Shown here in pieces: positions 47,929-57,735 of a stretch of 64,000 bases of DNA. The first letter of the stretch is position 1, and the number at the start of each line of letters is the position of its first letter. The stretch is from Paulinella micropora (taxonomy: Eukaryota > Cercozoa > Imbricatea > Euglyphida > Paulinellidae): NCBI GenBank assembly GCA_019918135.1, contig WBZZ01003325.1, forward strand, positions 116,260 to 180,259, written 5' to 3'. The notes below the pieces were generated by a model. It was not told where the DNA came from and did not search any database. It worked only from the letters and a program-made list of their open reading frames with translations. Position numbers and translations under genes: made by a program.

Positions 47929-50012
47929 GCGGTCGTAGTAGGCCCGCTGCGCTGGAAGGCGCGCTGCAGGTTGTGCGAGTACAGCTGCGCCAGCGTCAGC
48001 ACCGCGCGGTTCTGCATGGCCAGCGGGTCCGACAGGCCCGCGGACGGCTGGCCTTGGGTTACCGACAGCACGGACGGCAGCCCGGCCTCGGCGCGGCTGA
48101 GCGCCCGCGCGCTGTCCGCTAGGTGTTCGGCCTTGCGCGCGTCCCCGTACCGCAGCAACTCTTGCTGGCAGTCGTCGTCGAGCGCGTAGTCAGCAATTAT
48201 CGTGGCGCAGCGCGCCGGCAACTGTGACGTCCGGCGCACGGCCGTCGTTAGCCACGGCGCCGCGCCCGGGAAGATGTGCAGCAAGAACCTGTGGCGCAGC
48301 CACCACAGCCCCTGCCCCTGCATCTGTTTTACCGAAAACTGCTTCGTCCGCAGGCACCACAGCTGCCCCAGGCGGAACAGGGCCTGATCGCGCGTCACGA
48401 CGCCCTCGTTGAGCGCCCAGGACCGGTGCACCAGGTCCAGGTACAGCTGCGAATCGCGCGCCTCGTCGCCACGGGTCACCAGCTGGCGCAGTTCTTCCCA
48501 GCACTCGATGCCGAGCGCGCGCCACAACAGCACAAAGGGCAGGTCGCACGGCTGCCCCACGAAGACCCGGGCGGTCAGCACGGGCAGCGCCGAGTCCGAG
48601 CGCGTCTGCGCGCGCACGAACGCTTGTACCCGAGACTGCGGCAGGCAGGCGTCTTCCACGGCGGGCCCGCGCTGCCGCGACATTTTCGTGGCCCAGGCAT
48701 CGGCGAACTCGGTCGGCGGCACGTTCTGCCGGTTGCCGTACGACCGCCGCAGCGTCTGGTCGCGGTGCCCGGCGCTGCCGCGGTTGGGGTACAAATGTAG
48801 CTTGCGCTGGCGCTTGGCGCCGACCACCAGCGCCTCCTGGTTGTGCATGTTGTCGACGTGGTACTGCGCACAGCGCGTCGCCGCGCCCCCGTTGTCTTCT
48901 TCGCTCTCGCTGTGCTCGGCCGGTGCGCGCGCCGGCGCCAGCGGGCTGTCCACGCCCCCGCCCACTGAAGTTGCGTTGGTCTCGGTCTCCTGCGCGCGCC
49001 CCGTGTGCCACACCACCGCGCGGCGGCGCGTGCCGCCCGGCGTGCTGGCGGTCGCCGAGATCTTGTAGACCTCGCGCACCACCGCGCCCGGGCCCGTCTG
49101 CAGGGTGCGACTGAACGTGGTGTCGGGCGCCCGCCCGGCCAGCGAGTTGTTGCGCCTGTCCCACTGCCGCAGCAGCGGGTGGTCGAGCGGCGGCACCTCG
49201 CGGCCCTCGATGGCCCACGTCACCCCGTTGAGCAACACGAACGGGACCCAGCAGCCCGGCTCCAGCCCCTGCTCGCTGCGCCAGTAGTGGCTGTCGGCGC
49301 TGGTGGCAAACCAGTGCCTGATCGCCGGCCAGCCCGCCCGCAACGCGCTGGGCGGGGGCAGGTTCAGGGGCCACGCCAGCGTCAACAACGTCACGACGCG
49401 GGGGGGCGGCAGCAACGCTTCGGGCGTGACGTCCTCGTACGCCCCGGCGCTGTTCCGCCGCTGCAGGGTCCACCGGACCTCGGCCCTAAGCCCCGCGCAC
49501 CAGCTCTTGCCGGTCTCGCACAGCACCTCGTAGCTGCCGCGCGGGTCCTCGAAGCCCTTGAATTCGGTGGACATCTTCAGCAGGTACAGGGGCTCGCGTT
49601 TGGTGTCTTCGGTACTAGCGTGTTTGCGCGCCTGCACGGGTACCAGCCGTGGGACACACATGGCCGCCGCGGCCACGTGTTCGGACCGCAGCCAGTCCCT
49701 CAGCGCCTCCCGCAGGCAGGTGCCCTGGTTCCGTTTCTGGCACAGCTTATCGAATTCGCCGGCGTCCACCCAGCGCAGGCGTGTCTGCAGGGAGAGCTTG
49801 TTAACTAACCCCGGCGCCACGTGCGTCACGAAATTGCGCAGGCTTTCGGTGGCGCACACGTTGCGTTTGAATTCTTCTTCCACGAAGGCCAGCGACAGCG
49901 CGCCGGCCTCCTGGACGGTCGCGACAACGGCGGACGCCGTCTGCCGCAGACGCTCGTCGAGCGCTAGCTGTTGCGCGATAAGCGCAGAGATCGTCTCCGC
50001 CGACGCCTCCAT
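47787..50012 (-). CDS. Unrecognised protein, about 741 residues
   Basis: The ATG at 50012 (MEASAETISALIAQQLALDE) begins one of the longest frames in the window. The N-terminus is helical. The middle is globular with many Trp and Arg residues (WPLNLPPPSALRAGWPAIRHWF). An acidic, disordered stretch (EHSESEEDNGGAATR) precedes another helical half. The last 45 or so residues, inside the overlap with the following frame, look like off-frame translation. Together with 46117-47928 this is nearly 3.9 kb of leftward coding sequence of one style. Function unknown. Confidence 0.7.
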   Translation of the reverse strand: MEASAETISALIAQQLALDERLRQTASAVVATVQEAGALSLAFVEEEFKRNVCATESLRNFVTHVAPGLVNKLSLQTRLRWVDAGEFDKLCQKRNQGTCLREALRDWLRSEHVAAAAMCVPRLVPVQARKHASTEDTKREPLYLLKMSTEFKGFEDPRGSYEVLCETGKSWCAGLRAEVRWTLQRRNSAGAYEDVTPEALLPPPRVVTLLTLAWPLNLPPPSALRAGWPAIRHWFATSADSHYWRSEQGLEPGCWVPFVLLNGVTWAIEGREVPPLDHPLLRQWDRRNNSLAGRAPDTTFSRTLQTGPGAVVREVYKISATASTPGGTRRRAVVWHTGRAQETETNATSVGGGVDSPLAPARAPAEHSESEEDNGGAATRCAQYHVDNMHNQEALVVGAKRQRKLHLYPNRGSAGHRDQTLRRSYGNRQNVPPTEFADAWATKMSRQRGPAVEDACLPQSRVQAFVRAQTRSDSALPVLTARVFVGQPCDLPFVLLWRALGIECWEELRQLVTRGDEARDSQLYLDLVHRSWALNEGVVTRDQALFRLGQLWCLRTKQFSVKQMQGQGLWWLRHRFLLHIFPGAAPWLTTAVRRTSQLPARCATIIADYALDDDCQQELLRYGDARKAEHLADSARALSRAEAGLPSVLSVTQGQPSAGLSDPLAMQNRAVLTLAQLYSHNLQRAFQRSGPTTTACTSCRPPQPRYPCWQAAVTGTECWSARARRSRPTAASSRRRAAAAR

Positions 50013-50466
50013 CGACTCTCCTCACTTCGGGTGAGTGGCGGGGAGGTTTTGTGCGTTGGCGTACCTAAGCCTTCTCTCTCTTCTCGTGTCGGTGATATTT
50101 CTCTTTTTTTTCCCTCTCTCTTTTTTTCTGGGCGACCCCCAAACGTGCGCGAGGGAGGGACAAGAGAAGAACTGTAGGAAGAAAGCTGTTGAGACGGACA
50201 GCGAGAGACACACACCCCCCAAAAAAAAACACAGAGCCAGAGGGGGAGAAGGTGCACCACAGAATTCGTGGGTCAAATTTCTTTTGGGGGGGGGGGGGCA
50301 GGGTGGAAGAGAAGAGTGCAGATCATTCCCCCCCCCCCTCCCTTTCCCCCCCCCCCCCCCCTTCGCCCCTCCTACTTTGAGCGAGGATACTTAGGCACAA
50401 GAGCAAAAAAAAAAAAAACATGTTTGTTTGGTGGTGGTGGTTTTTTTTAAAACAACTAATCATAGG
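50013..50466. other. Divergent spacer, no gene seen
   Basis: Poly-C, poly-G, poly-A and pyrimidine runs lie between the leftward long frame and the rightward histidine-phosphatase gene. A run of about fifteen A at 50405-50419 lies near 50 bases before the rightward ATG. Confidence 0.6.
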
Positions 50467-51402
50467 ATGGACAGCGAAGACACACTGCAGGCCTGCCTTT
50501 TTACCCAGCGGCACTTCCCGTGTGCGAACAACTTGGGAGGCCTCTTGAAGGGTCGTGCGTTGTCGGTCTGCCAGCACAGCTGGTTGTCCCCTCTCAATTA
50601 TTGGGAAAAGCTGGCGAGCAGCGTTCATTTAGATGGCGCCAAGAAGTGCGTGCGAGAGGAGTTCGATTCAATCCTGTGTTCGCCGATGCCACGTTCGATT
50701 CTCACGACGCTCTTTATGTTCTGGAATGAAAGTGCAGCACAACAGAACTTCAAGATCAGCCCCTGCTGGCTGCTGGCGGAGATGCATCTTTGGGAACCAC
50801 CGCGTTGCGGCCGCAAGGTTCTAGACATCACTAGGTGCAAGTCGGGAGGTCTGCCGACCGACACTGGTCTACGAACTTTGGCAGAGGTGGTGCTGGTAGT
50901 GAACCGCACGCTAGAGCTCATGGCCCAACAACACAAGAAAAAGGCCGCGTTTTATAACAGTGTCAGGCAACGCTGGACCGAGGTGGTACAACTCCACGAA
51001 TTAGACGATCTGGACTGTAAATACGACGGCCAGGGCCGGCTGCTTATTTCACAGTGCCCGACCAAGGGTCTACAAGAACTGCGTGAGCACGTGCGACATT
51101 TAGCCCAGGCCAAGAAAGGCCAGAAGCCCCGTATCTTCATTGGCACGCACGGCAACGTGCTCTGCAACGCCTTGAACGCCCGGGTCCTGAACGGTAGTAT
51201 TTACAAGGTCGGCACAACCTTTACTAACAAACAATTTACGATCGAAACGCGCGAGCAGGTGTTTCCGGGCTGGGAACTGCTGCGGCCGTGCGACTGTTAT
51301 GTCAAGGTGCTAGAGAGTTGGGATTCCAAGACGTTGGCTGGCCTGGTGTCCCTGCGTTCGTCACCTTCCCGCTCCAAGAAATTATTAAAAGCACAGAAAT
51401 AA
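50467..51402 (+). CDS. Histidine phosphatase superfamily protein
   Basis: The 311-residue product has the full pattern of the phosphoglycerate-mutase-like fold. FTQRHFPCANN carries the catalytic R15-H16 (usual RHG here RHF) with the conserved Asn. CSPMPRSILTTLFMF matches S-P-x-x-R-x-x-x-T (Arg about 76), LAEMHLWEP supplies the acid (Glu about 105), and FIGTHGNVLCNAL supplies the second His (about 228). Such enzymes transfer or remove phosphate through a phospho-histidine. The substrate cannot be inferred. A Lys/Ser-rich C-terminal tail ends it. The gene is intronless and preceded by A/T-rich sequence. Confidence 0.75.
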   Translation: MDSEDTLQACLFTQRHFPCANNLGGLLKGRALSVCQHSWLSPLNYWEKLASSVHLDGAKKCVREEFDSILCSPMPRSILTTLFMFWNESAAQQNFKISPCWLLAEMHLWEPPRCGRKVLDITRCKSGGLPTDTGLRTLAEVVLVVNRTLELMAQQHKKKAAFYNSVRQRWTEVVQLHELDDLDCKYDGQGRLLISQCPTKGLQELREHVRHLAQAKKGQKPRIFIGTHGNVLCNALNARVLNGSIYKVGTTFTNKQFTIETREQVFPGWELLRPCDCYVKVLESWDSKTLAGLVSLRSSPSRSKKLLKAQK

Positions 51403-52092
51403 ATTTCTGAGGTGCTAGATCCGGCCGGACCAGTTTTTTGCAAACCCTCCCCTCTCCTTTCTTTCTCGTTCCTCTTGCGCAGACCTACGGGAGAAGAAGC
51501 ACGACTCTGTTTGGAAACCTCTTCTCCCTCTCTCTTCCTCTTCCTCTGCCGCCTAAAGAAAATCTGTCGGTTTTTTTTTCGCCGCCGGTTTTTCTTTTGA
51601 ACAGCTCTTGGTGTTTTTAGCGCTGAGAGAAAAAGGAGAGGGATCAGAAGGAAGAATAAGAGAAAAGGAAGGAAGGGGGGGGGCCTACCTGTGTTTCGCT
51701 GTGATGGGTAGGTCTTTTCGGCCCCCCCTCTCCGTTTCCTTTTTCCTTGCCTTGGCTCGTCCTGTCTTCTTGTTCTCTGTTTTTTTGGATGTACGGTTGT
51801 TCTCTTCTCGCGTGCACGACTAGTGGGACCCCGAACAAAAGAGTGGGAGAGAAAAAAGTGCGGCCCCCCACCCGTCGCCTACTTTTTTTCCAGCCTAGGT
51901 GTTTTTTTTTACCGTTTCTGCCTCACACTCTTTTTGTTCACAAAAAACCCTAAACTCCGCTCTGAAAAGTCCCACGCAGTAACGCGCTGAAAAAAAGTAA
52001 ACCACTCTTTCAGAGCTTAACTCTATATTTTTACGTGCAGCCTTTCTACCTACCGTCTTTTCTGCACTCTGGAGAAAGAAAGAGCGAAAGAC
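51403..52092. other. Spacer, no gene seen
   Basis: Pyrimidine-rich then A/G-rich sequence with a G-run near 51677 and some AT-rich sequence close to 52090. Frames on both strands are Ser/Phe/Leu- or Arg/Glu/Lys-rich only. Confidence 0.6.
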
Positions 52093-52752
52093 ATGCCCGC
52101 AACGAAGACCGCCCTCTGGCTCTGCCCGGATTGTCCCGCGCAGCACAAGTCGTACCGGGACTTTAGGCGGCACATGGCCCAGCACCGCAGAGTGTTAAAC
52201 GCGATGATCAGCGTAGAATGCCCGTTGTGTGGCTTCAGGGTCACCAGAAAAGGCAACCTGCGTTCGCACCTGAACACGCACCTCAAGCCCTTCAGCTGCT
52301 CACTCTGCCCGCGCAGGTTTGCCAGGAAACGCGGCCTAGAAACCCACCTGTTCAGGCACGCCGAGGGCTGGAAGCCCAGGTGCGCGGCGCCGGGTTGCCA
52401 AAGCCTGGCCGAAGCACAGCCAGTGCTAGACGTGGTGGGGCTTTGCTGTTGCGGGACTGTTTGCCCCGTGTGCGGTAAATTCTTGAGGCACAAAGGCAGC
52501 CTGCGCTTGCATCTCAAAATCCACGACCCGCACAAGGACTATGAATGTGCGTACTGCCCCCGGAAGTTTACGCAGAAAATCAAGTGGGAGACTCATCTGG
52601 CGCAACACACCGGCCTCAAGCCTTACCAGTGCCAACAACGCTGCTGCGAAAGAGCCTTTGCCACTCGTCAGGCACAGCGTGCTCACCTGAAAGCGTACCT
52701 ACAGCGGGGCGGCGTCGTGCCTGCAGGTCGCGAAGGGGGGGGGCCAATTTAG
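52093..52752 (+). CDS. C2H2 zinc-finger protein, about six fingers
   Basis: The 219-residue product has C2H2 fingers at about residues 11-31, 43-63, 69-89, 124-144 and 152-172, plus a last irregular one (CQQRCCERAF, with the His reduced). Linkers are shorter or different from TGEKP in most pairs, although HTGLKPYQC between the last two is close to it. A Cys-rich loop (GLCCCGTVC) lies between fingers three and four. It should bind DNA or RNA in the nucleus. Viral and host origins are both possible. The frame is clean and GC-rich. Confidence 0.85.
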   Translation: MPATKTALWLCPDCPAQHKSYRDFRRHMAQHRRVLNAMISVECPLCGFRVTRKGNLRSHLNTHLKPFSCSLCPRRFARKRGLETHLFRHAEGWKPRCAAPGCQSLAEAQPVLDVVGLCCCGTVCPVCGKFLRHKGSLRLHLKIHDPHKDYECAYCPRKFTQKIKWETHLAQHTGLKPYQCQQRCCERAFATRQAQRAHLKAYLQRGGVVPAGREGGGPI

Positions 52753-53050
52753 TTCTGGGTTAGGCGGCTCCTTTAATAAAAAAGTAGTCCTGCGTGGGAA
52801 AAGAAAGCAAAGTTGTACCAAAAAAAGCCTCGATCCTTTTTCTTGCACCCGCCTTCCCTTCCTAAAAAAAGTGTCGCCTCTTTTTTCTCTGGCGCGTTTC
52901 TTTTGTTCTTTCTTTTTTTTTATGCTGGCCCCGGCCTTTCTCCTTTGTTTTTTTTTTAACTAAACGGCCCGCCAGTTTTTTTGGTCTGTAAAAAAAACTG
53001 ACGGATTTTAAAGCAGTGACCACAGAGACAAACATCCTCCGGTGTGTTTC

Positions 53051-53848
53051 ATGCCGAGCAATTCGAGGCGCTACTATTCAGCCGTCATTAACAGCGCGCT
53101 GGCCTCGTACGCCCTGTATTCGATCTCCGAAATACGAATAATTAAGAGCCTGGACGAGGAAACCCTGCGGGCCCACATATTTAAGCATGACCTCCGGGTG
53201 GTCGATCACGAGTCCTTCGGGTTGTCTTTGTACCACGCGGGCCACACCCGCGACGCCAGGCGCGCGCTGTGGCTGGCCGCACAAGCGGGCTCGCGGCCCG
53301 CCGCGAGGCTGTTAGGGGACATGTACAACCTGGGCCTGGGCGGACGGAAGGACAACAGGCTGGCCATCTCGGCCTGGGCCCAGGCCACCCACCAGGGCTG
53401 CAGCTCTGCGGCCTACAACCTGGCCGTGTGTTTGCTGGCGGGCCGGTGCTGCGTGCGCGACGTAGAGAAGGGCGCGCGTACATTCCTGGCTGTCGCCAAC
53501 GCGGCGGATTGCTCGGACTCTCTGTACGCTTATGCCTACTGCGCTCGCAACGGACTGGGCACAGAGCGGAACCAACGTGCGGCCCTAATCGCGTACCGGA
53601 GGGGCGCCAGGCTGGGCTGCCCGGACTGTCAATTCATGGCGGGCTTCTTCTGTGAGAGGGGCATCGTCGAGCCCCGCAACGTGCCGCGGGCCATACTGTG
53701 GTACACACTGGCTCTGAGGAACGGCGATCGCCAGGCACTGCAGGAGCTGCGAGGACTGTGGGGCCAAATAATCAACGAGCACGCCTCGCGCGGGCCCGTC
53801 TTCCGTGACAGGCAGCCAGAAAGGCCAGCAACCGAGAACTTGTGTTAA
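53051..53848 (+). CDS. Sel1-like repeat protein
   Basis: From about residue 65 the 265-residue product shows Sel1/TPR-like helical repeats of 36-38 residues: ARRALWLAAQAGSRPAARLL, then GDMYNLGLGG, AISAWAQATHQGCSSAAYNL, a shortened unit (YAYAYCARNGLGTERNQ) and AILWYTLALRNGDRQAL. The A-x-x-W/Y-x-x-A-A-x-x-G pattern with GLG turns is typical. Sel1 proteins act as adaptor scaffolds, for example in ubiquitin or ER quality-control complexes, and are also common in giant viruses. No signal peptide. The start at 53051 was chosen over an upstream GTG in the same frame. A poly-A/T spacer (52753-53050) precedes it. Confidence 0.75.
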   Translation: MPSNSRRYYSAVINSALASYALYSISEIRIIKSLDEETLRAHIFKHDLRVVDHESFGLSLYHAGHTRDARRALWLAAQAGSRPAARLLGDMYNLGLGGRKDNRLAISAWAQATHQGCSSAAYNLAVCLLAGRCCVRDVEKGARTFLAVANAADCSDSLYAYAYCARNGLGTERNQRAALIAYRRGARLGCPDCQFMAGFFCERGIVEPRNVPRAILWYTLALRNGDRQALQELRGLWGQIINEHASRGPVFRDRQPERPATENLC

Positions 53849-54099
53849 CCAAAAGCGTACGGACCCAACAAAAAAAGGATGGAAAACGACAGGAGAGAGA
53901 GAGGAAGGGAGGGAGGGGGGGGGGAGGAAGAAGGAAGGCGGAAAGAGCCCGGGCCCCAAAAAAAACAAACAAGAGAGGGGGTAAGGCTGGGGGGGGAGAG
54001 ATGATTCGGGGGGAGGTCTCTTAAGGGGGACTGTGTGTGCTATTCTTTTTCTTATGGGAGATTGAAAACCTCTAAAGCAGACGGTCATCCCTGAATTAA

Positions 54100-54912
54100 A
54101 TGTTAGCTAACCCAACAGGAACGAGTTGTAAATTCTGCTCCCGTGGCATCAAGCGTCACAAACGGATCGAAGAAGATCTGCTGGAGCGAGCAGCGACTGG
54201 TACCTACTGGTCGTGCCAACTGATAGAAATGTGCCTCCGGGAGGCTCAGAAGAGGCCGGAAAATTCAGCCTTGCTCGTGAAGGCAGGACTGCATTGCCTT
54301 AAGAAATGGGAAATGCCGGAGGCCAGGCCCGTGTCCAGATTCGTGGAGTTGTTGAGGTTGCTGTCAAACGAGACCTGGCCCGAGGGTTCCCGTATGTTGG
54401 CGCGCTTGAAGGCTAGCAAGCGCTGGTACGACGACCGAGACATGCTCCGCCGCGTGGTGGTGCTGTTCAAGGACCAGCATCTGCCATTGGTCGACCTGCG
54501 TGCCAGGACCAGACTGCTAGCGCATGATCTAAAAAACCAGCGCGCTGGCGTCGAGACGTTGTTCGGTCGCGACCGCGCGTGTTGGTTGTCGCTAGACAGT
54601 AGTCACGAGGAGCTGGTGCTGGCGTGCCGCTCAATCGTCCGAGACCAGACACGACGCGCGTTGAAACTAGCCGGACTGCCTCTGCCCACGGTCCACATCA
54701 ACCAAGTGTTGAACTATTGGGCCTCAGCGCTGGACGAGGCACTGCAATGGCAGGTGACTTCGGTTAAAGAACCAATAGTGCCGCTCCGGCCCTGGCCGGC
54801 GCTCGAAACTCGGTTTGGAAACGGCGTGTCGGGAAACCCCGGCTCACTAGACGGTAAGGGTCTAGCAAAGGTCTTCAAGTTGTTTTGGTTGGCGGCAGAC
54901 AGGTGCTGGTAG
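54100..54912 (+). CDS. Unrecognised 270-residue protein at the cluster's right edge
   Basis: An ATG at 54100, in the context AATTAAATG, opens a frame with KFCSRGIKRHKRIEED near its N-terminus. A long helical Leu/Arg-rich body follows (RMLARLKASKRWYDDRDML, RARTRLLAHDLKNQ) with no known motif. The GC-rich composition continues beyond the frame to about 55090, just before the AT-rich Polinton-like element begins. This is the last gene of the cluster in the window. Function unknown. Confidence 0.6.
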   Translation: MLANPTGTSCKFCSRGIKRHKRIEEDLLERAATGTYWSCQLIEMCLREAQKRPENSALLVKAGLHCLKKWEMPEARPVSRFVELLRLLSNETWPEGSRMLARLKASKRWYDDRDMLRRVVVLFKDQHLPLVDLRARTRLLAHDLKNQRAGVETLFGRDRACWLSLDSSHEELVLACRSIVRDQTRRALKLAGLPLPTVHINQVLNYWASALDEALQWQVTSVKEPIVPLRPWPALETRFGNGVSGNPGSLDGKGLAKVFKLFWLAADRCW

Positions 54913-55109
54913 CAATGCAACCGAGAAGACAAGAAGAAGCCAAGAGGGTCCGACAGCCCCGCCGAAGCACCTACGTATCAACGGATACGACAGGGCCTGC
55001 AGAACCCTGCGGCCATACCGTTGCAACCACTGGCGCCTGCCTTTGCTTTTGCCTGGAGCTACGCCGCCAATCTAACGCACAGCGAGATCGTGCGGTCTTA
55101 ATTACAGAA

Positions 55110-57690
55110 AGAAGGATGAGCACAAATGCGGATATGCGAAATGCCGAAATTGCAAACTAGTGAAACCGCTTGAACACCAATGTGAAATAGTCCAAAAAGA
55201 AATCTTACCGCCGTCAGAGCAATACATATTCTTTGATTTCGAAGCGACACAGGACACAGGCGAGTACATTGTTAATCATGCTGAAAGCCAGTATTACGAT
55301 GCGAAGGAACCGCCTATTATACATAAGAACATTCAAGATTTCTGTAAGTGGGTTTTTGACCCTAAGCACAGCGAATTTACATTTATCGCACACAATGCCC
55401 GCGGTTATGATTGTCAGTTTATTCTTAAGTGGTTGGTTGATAATGGTCAGACTCCATTTGTAATTTATGAGGGCGGTAAGATTATGATGATGACGCTTAA
55501 GAAGTATCGCTTTATAGACAGCCTAAGTTTTCTTACGATGCCATTGTCAGACTTTCCAAAGACATTCGGCTTACGGAACTTAAGAAAGGGTTCTTCCCGC
55601 ACTTCTTCAATACGGCGAAAAATAAAAACTATGTAGTTTGGTATTGACCCTTTTCAATATATAACTATCGCGAGTTGTGTTATGGCTCTGTATCGTGCTA
55701 AGTTTATGCCAGAGAATTCAATTGCAATGTTGAAAACGGAAAAACAAAACAGGATGACTTCTAGGGCTTGTGTAGAATGGCTAGCATACAGAAGCAGACT
55801 GGATAAGACAGATATTAAGCACGCATTCAACGGAGGTGAAAAAATGTTTCAACTCGGAAAATCTCGTGTGTATGTAGATGGATGGGACGAGAAAAACAAA
55901 ACTGCTTATGAGTTTTACGGGTGCCATTGGCACGGATGTCAGAAATGTTGGAACGGCAATGCTTTGAATGCGAAGAAGAATAAGACGATGGGCGAACTAT
56001 ACAAGGAAACAATGAGAAGAAAAAAACAACTTAACGAACAAGCGAAAATAATAAGTGTCTGGGAGTGCGAATGGAGCCTGATGAAAACCAGTGAAAGACT
56101 GGCTGAGGATACAAACGAACGAATTACTGAACAAGAAGGACTAAACCCACGAGAGGCAATGTTTGGAGGTAGAGTGAATGCTCTTAAATTATATTGGAAA
56201 TCACGACATGATAATGAGTATGCGAAATATATTGACATATGCTCACTTTATCCGACCGTGATGTATTACGACCTTTATCCAAGCGGACACCATATAATTA
56301 TTAGACCTGGAAGGGGCTCTGCCCCTTTCCAAACCCTGAACGAAAAAAGCGGGGGTATGGTAGGGGGTGAAACCCCCTCCAACAACGACGACGAAAGAAA
56401 AAATATGAAAAACAAAATTATAAACACAGAATATTTCGGAGTGGCTAAGGTTAAGATGCTACCTCCGAGGCTTACTACACCCAGTCTTACCGAAGGCGGA
56501 TAGAGGTAAAATGATGTATTACTTATGCGATAAGTGCGGAATGACAGAGCAACACGGAGAATGTAAGCACACAGATAAAGAACGAGCAATAACTGGAACA
56601 TGGGCAACTCCAGAAGTTTACAAGGCCTTAGACAAAGGGTATAAGTTAATAGAAGTATATGAAGTATGGCACTGGAAAGAACAAAGCAGTAGTTTATTCA
56701 AAGAATACATAAGGCATTCTTGAAAGTTAAACAAGAGTCCAGCGGATATCCTGCGGGATGTAATACGGAAGCAGAAAAGCAAAATTACATAAACAGCATG
56801 GAAATCAAAATGGGAGTTAAGATGGATGAAAGCAAAATATTCAAAACGAAGGACGGAGAGCAGTGGCTAAGTTGTGCTTGAACTCTTCATGGGGCAAGTT
56901 TGGACAGAAACAAAATAAAACAAAGAACAAAATGATAAAGGATAAAGACACCTTATACAAACTATTGAACGATAAATCAGTGGATAATATAAATATTAAC
57001 ATAATTAACGACCAAATTGTAGAAGCCAGTTATGACTTAAAACAGGACGCGGTGAGCGACCCGATTAAAACAAATATTGTAGTTGCTTTATTTACCACAT
57101 GCCACGCGAGAATGAGACTTTACAATATGATGGACATATTAGTAATAGGATATTGTATCATGACACAGACAGCGTAATATATACGACTAACCAAGAAATT
57201 AATCAGGCAGATGTAGAGACAGGCGATTTACTGGGAGATTGGACTGATGAATTAAAAGGAGCGAAAATAAAAACCTTTGTGGGAGGTGGACCGAAGTGTT
57301 ATGGATACTTATTAGATAATGGTAAAGCCAGTATGAAAGTAAAGGATTTAGTATGAACTATGAAACGAAAAAAGCATTGAATTTACCAAATATGTTAAGT
57401 GTAATAAGTTGCGGGCTAGGTATTACGAACACTGAATTATTTGAGAATGGTAAAAATGAACTGGCTGAATTGTTGGAGACTGATGAAGAATTACGGATTG
57501 CTAAGCGAATTGAGAAGTCTGGAAAAGTAGTTATAGTAGAAAACAACAAGATAACGCGAGACAAAAAAAAAATAAAAAAATAACGAGTGAATACTTAGAA
57601 AAGATATTTAGTTTTACATACACGAAAAGACAAGTTATCGGTATTGTAGAGAATGCGATTGAAACTAGACCTTTTGGATATTAAAAAATC
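55110..57690 (+). pseudogene. Protein-primed DNA polymerase B region (PLV), broken
   Basis: The region preserves the order of a pPolB. First come a Cys-rich stretch (CGYAKCRNCK), exonuclease motif I (FFDFEAT) and motif II (HNARGYDCQFIL). Next come the Polinton-typical segment YEFYGCHWHGC, polymerase motif A (DICSLYPTVMYY), the motif B region (KLCLNSSWGKFGQ) and motif C (YHDTDSVIY), and finally GGPKCYGY of the thumb region. This type of polymerase starts DNA synthesis from a terminal protein. About five breaks are present. The N-terminal part usual for the family is absent at the left boundary. Confidence 0.9.
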
Positions 57691-57735
57691 AAATATTAAA
57701 TAATTAATTTTTTCCATAAATTTTTTTTACCAATC

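Noticed and set aside
48190-49473. 427-residue Arg/Ala/Gly-rich - strand frame inside the long 47787-50012 gene
   Set aside because: A GC-rich shadow frame. Composition is typical of off-frame translation, and the overlapping frame has balanced protein-like sequence.
13398-55090. Calling the cluster a definite giant virus, or naming a genus
   Set aside because: No hallmark gene (major capsid, polymerase, packaging ATPase, late transcription factor) is recognisable in the window, so only a tentative label is justified.
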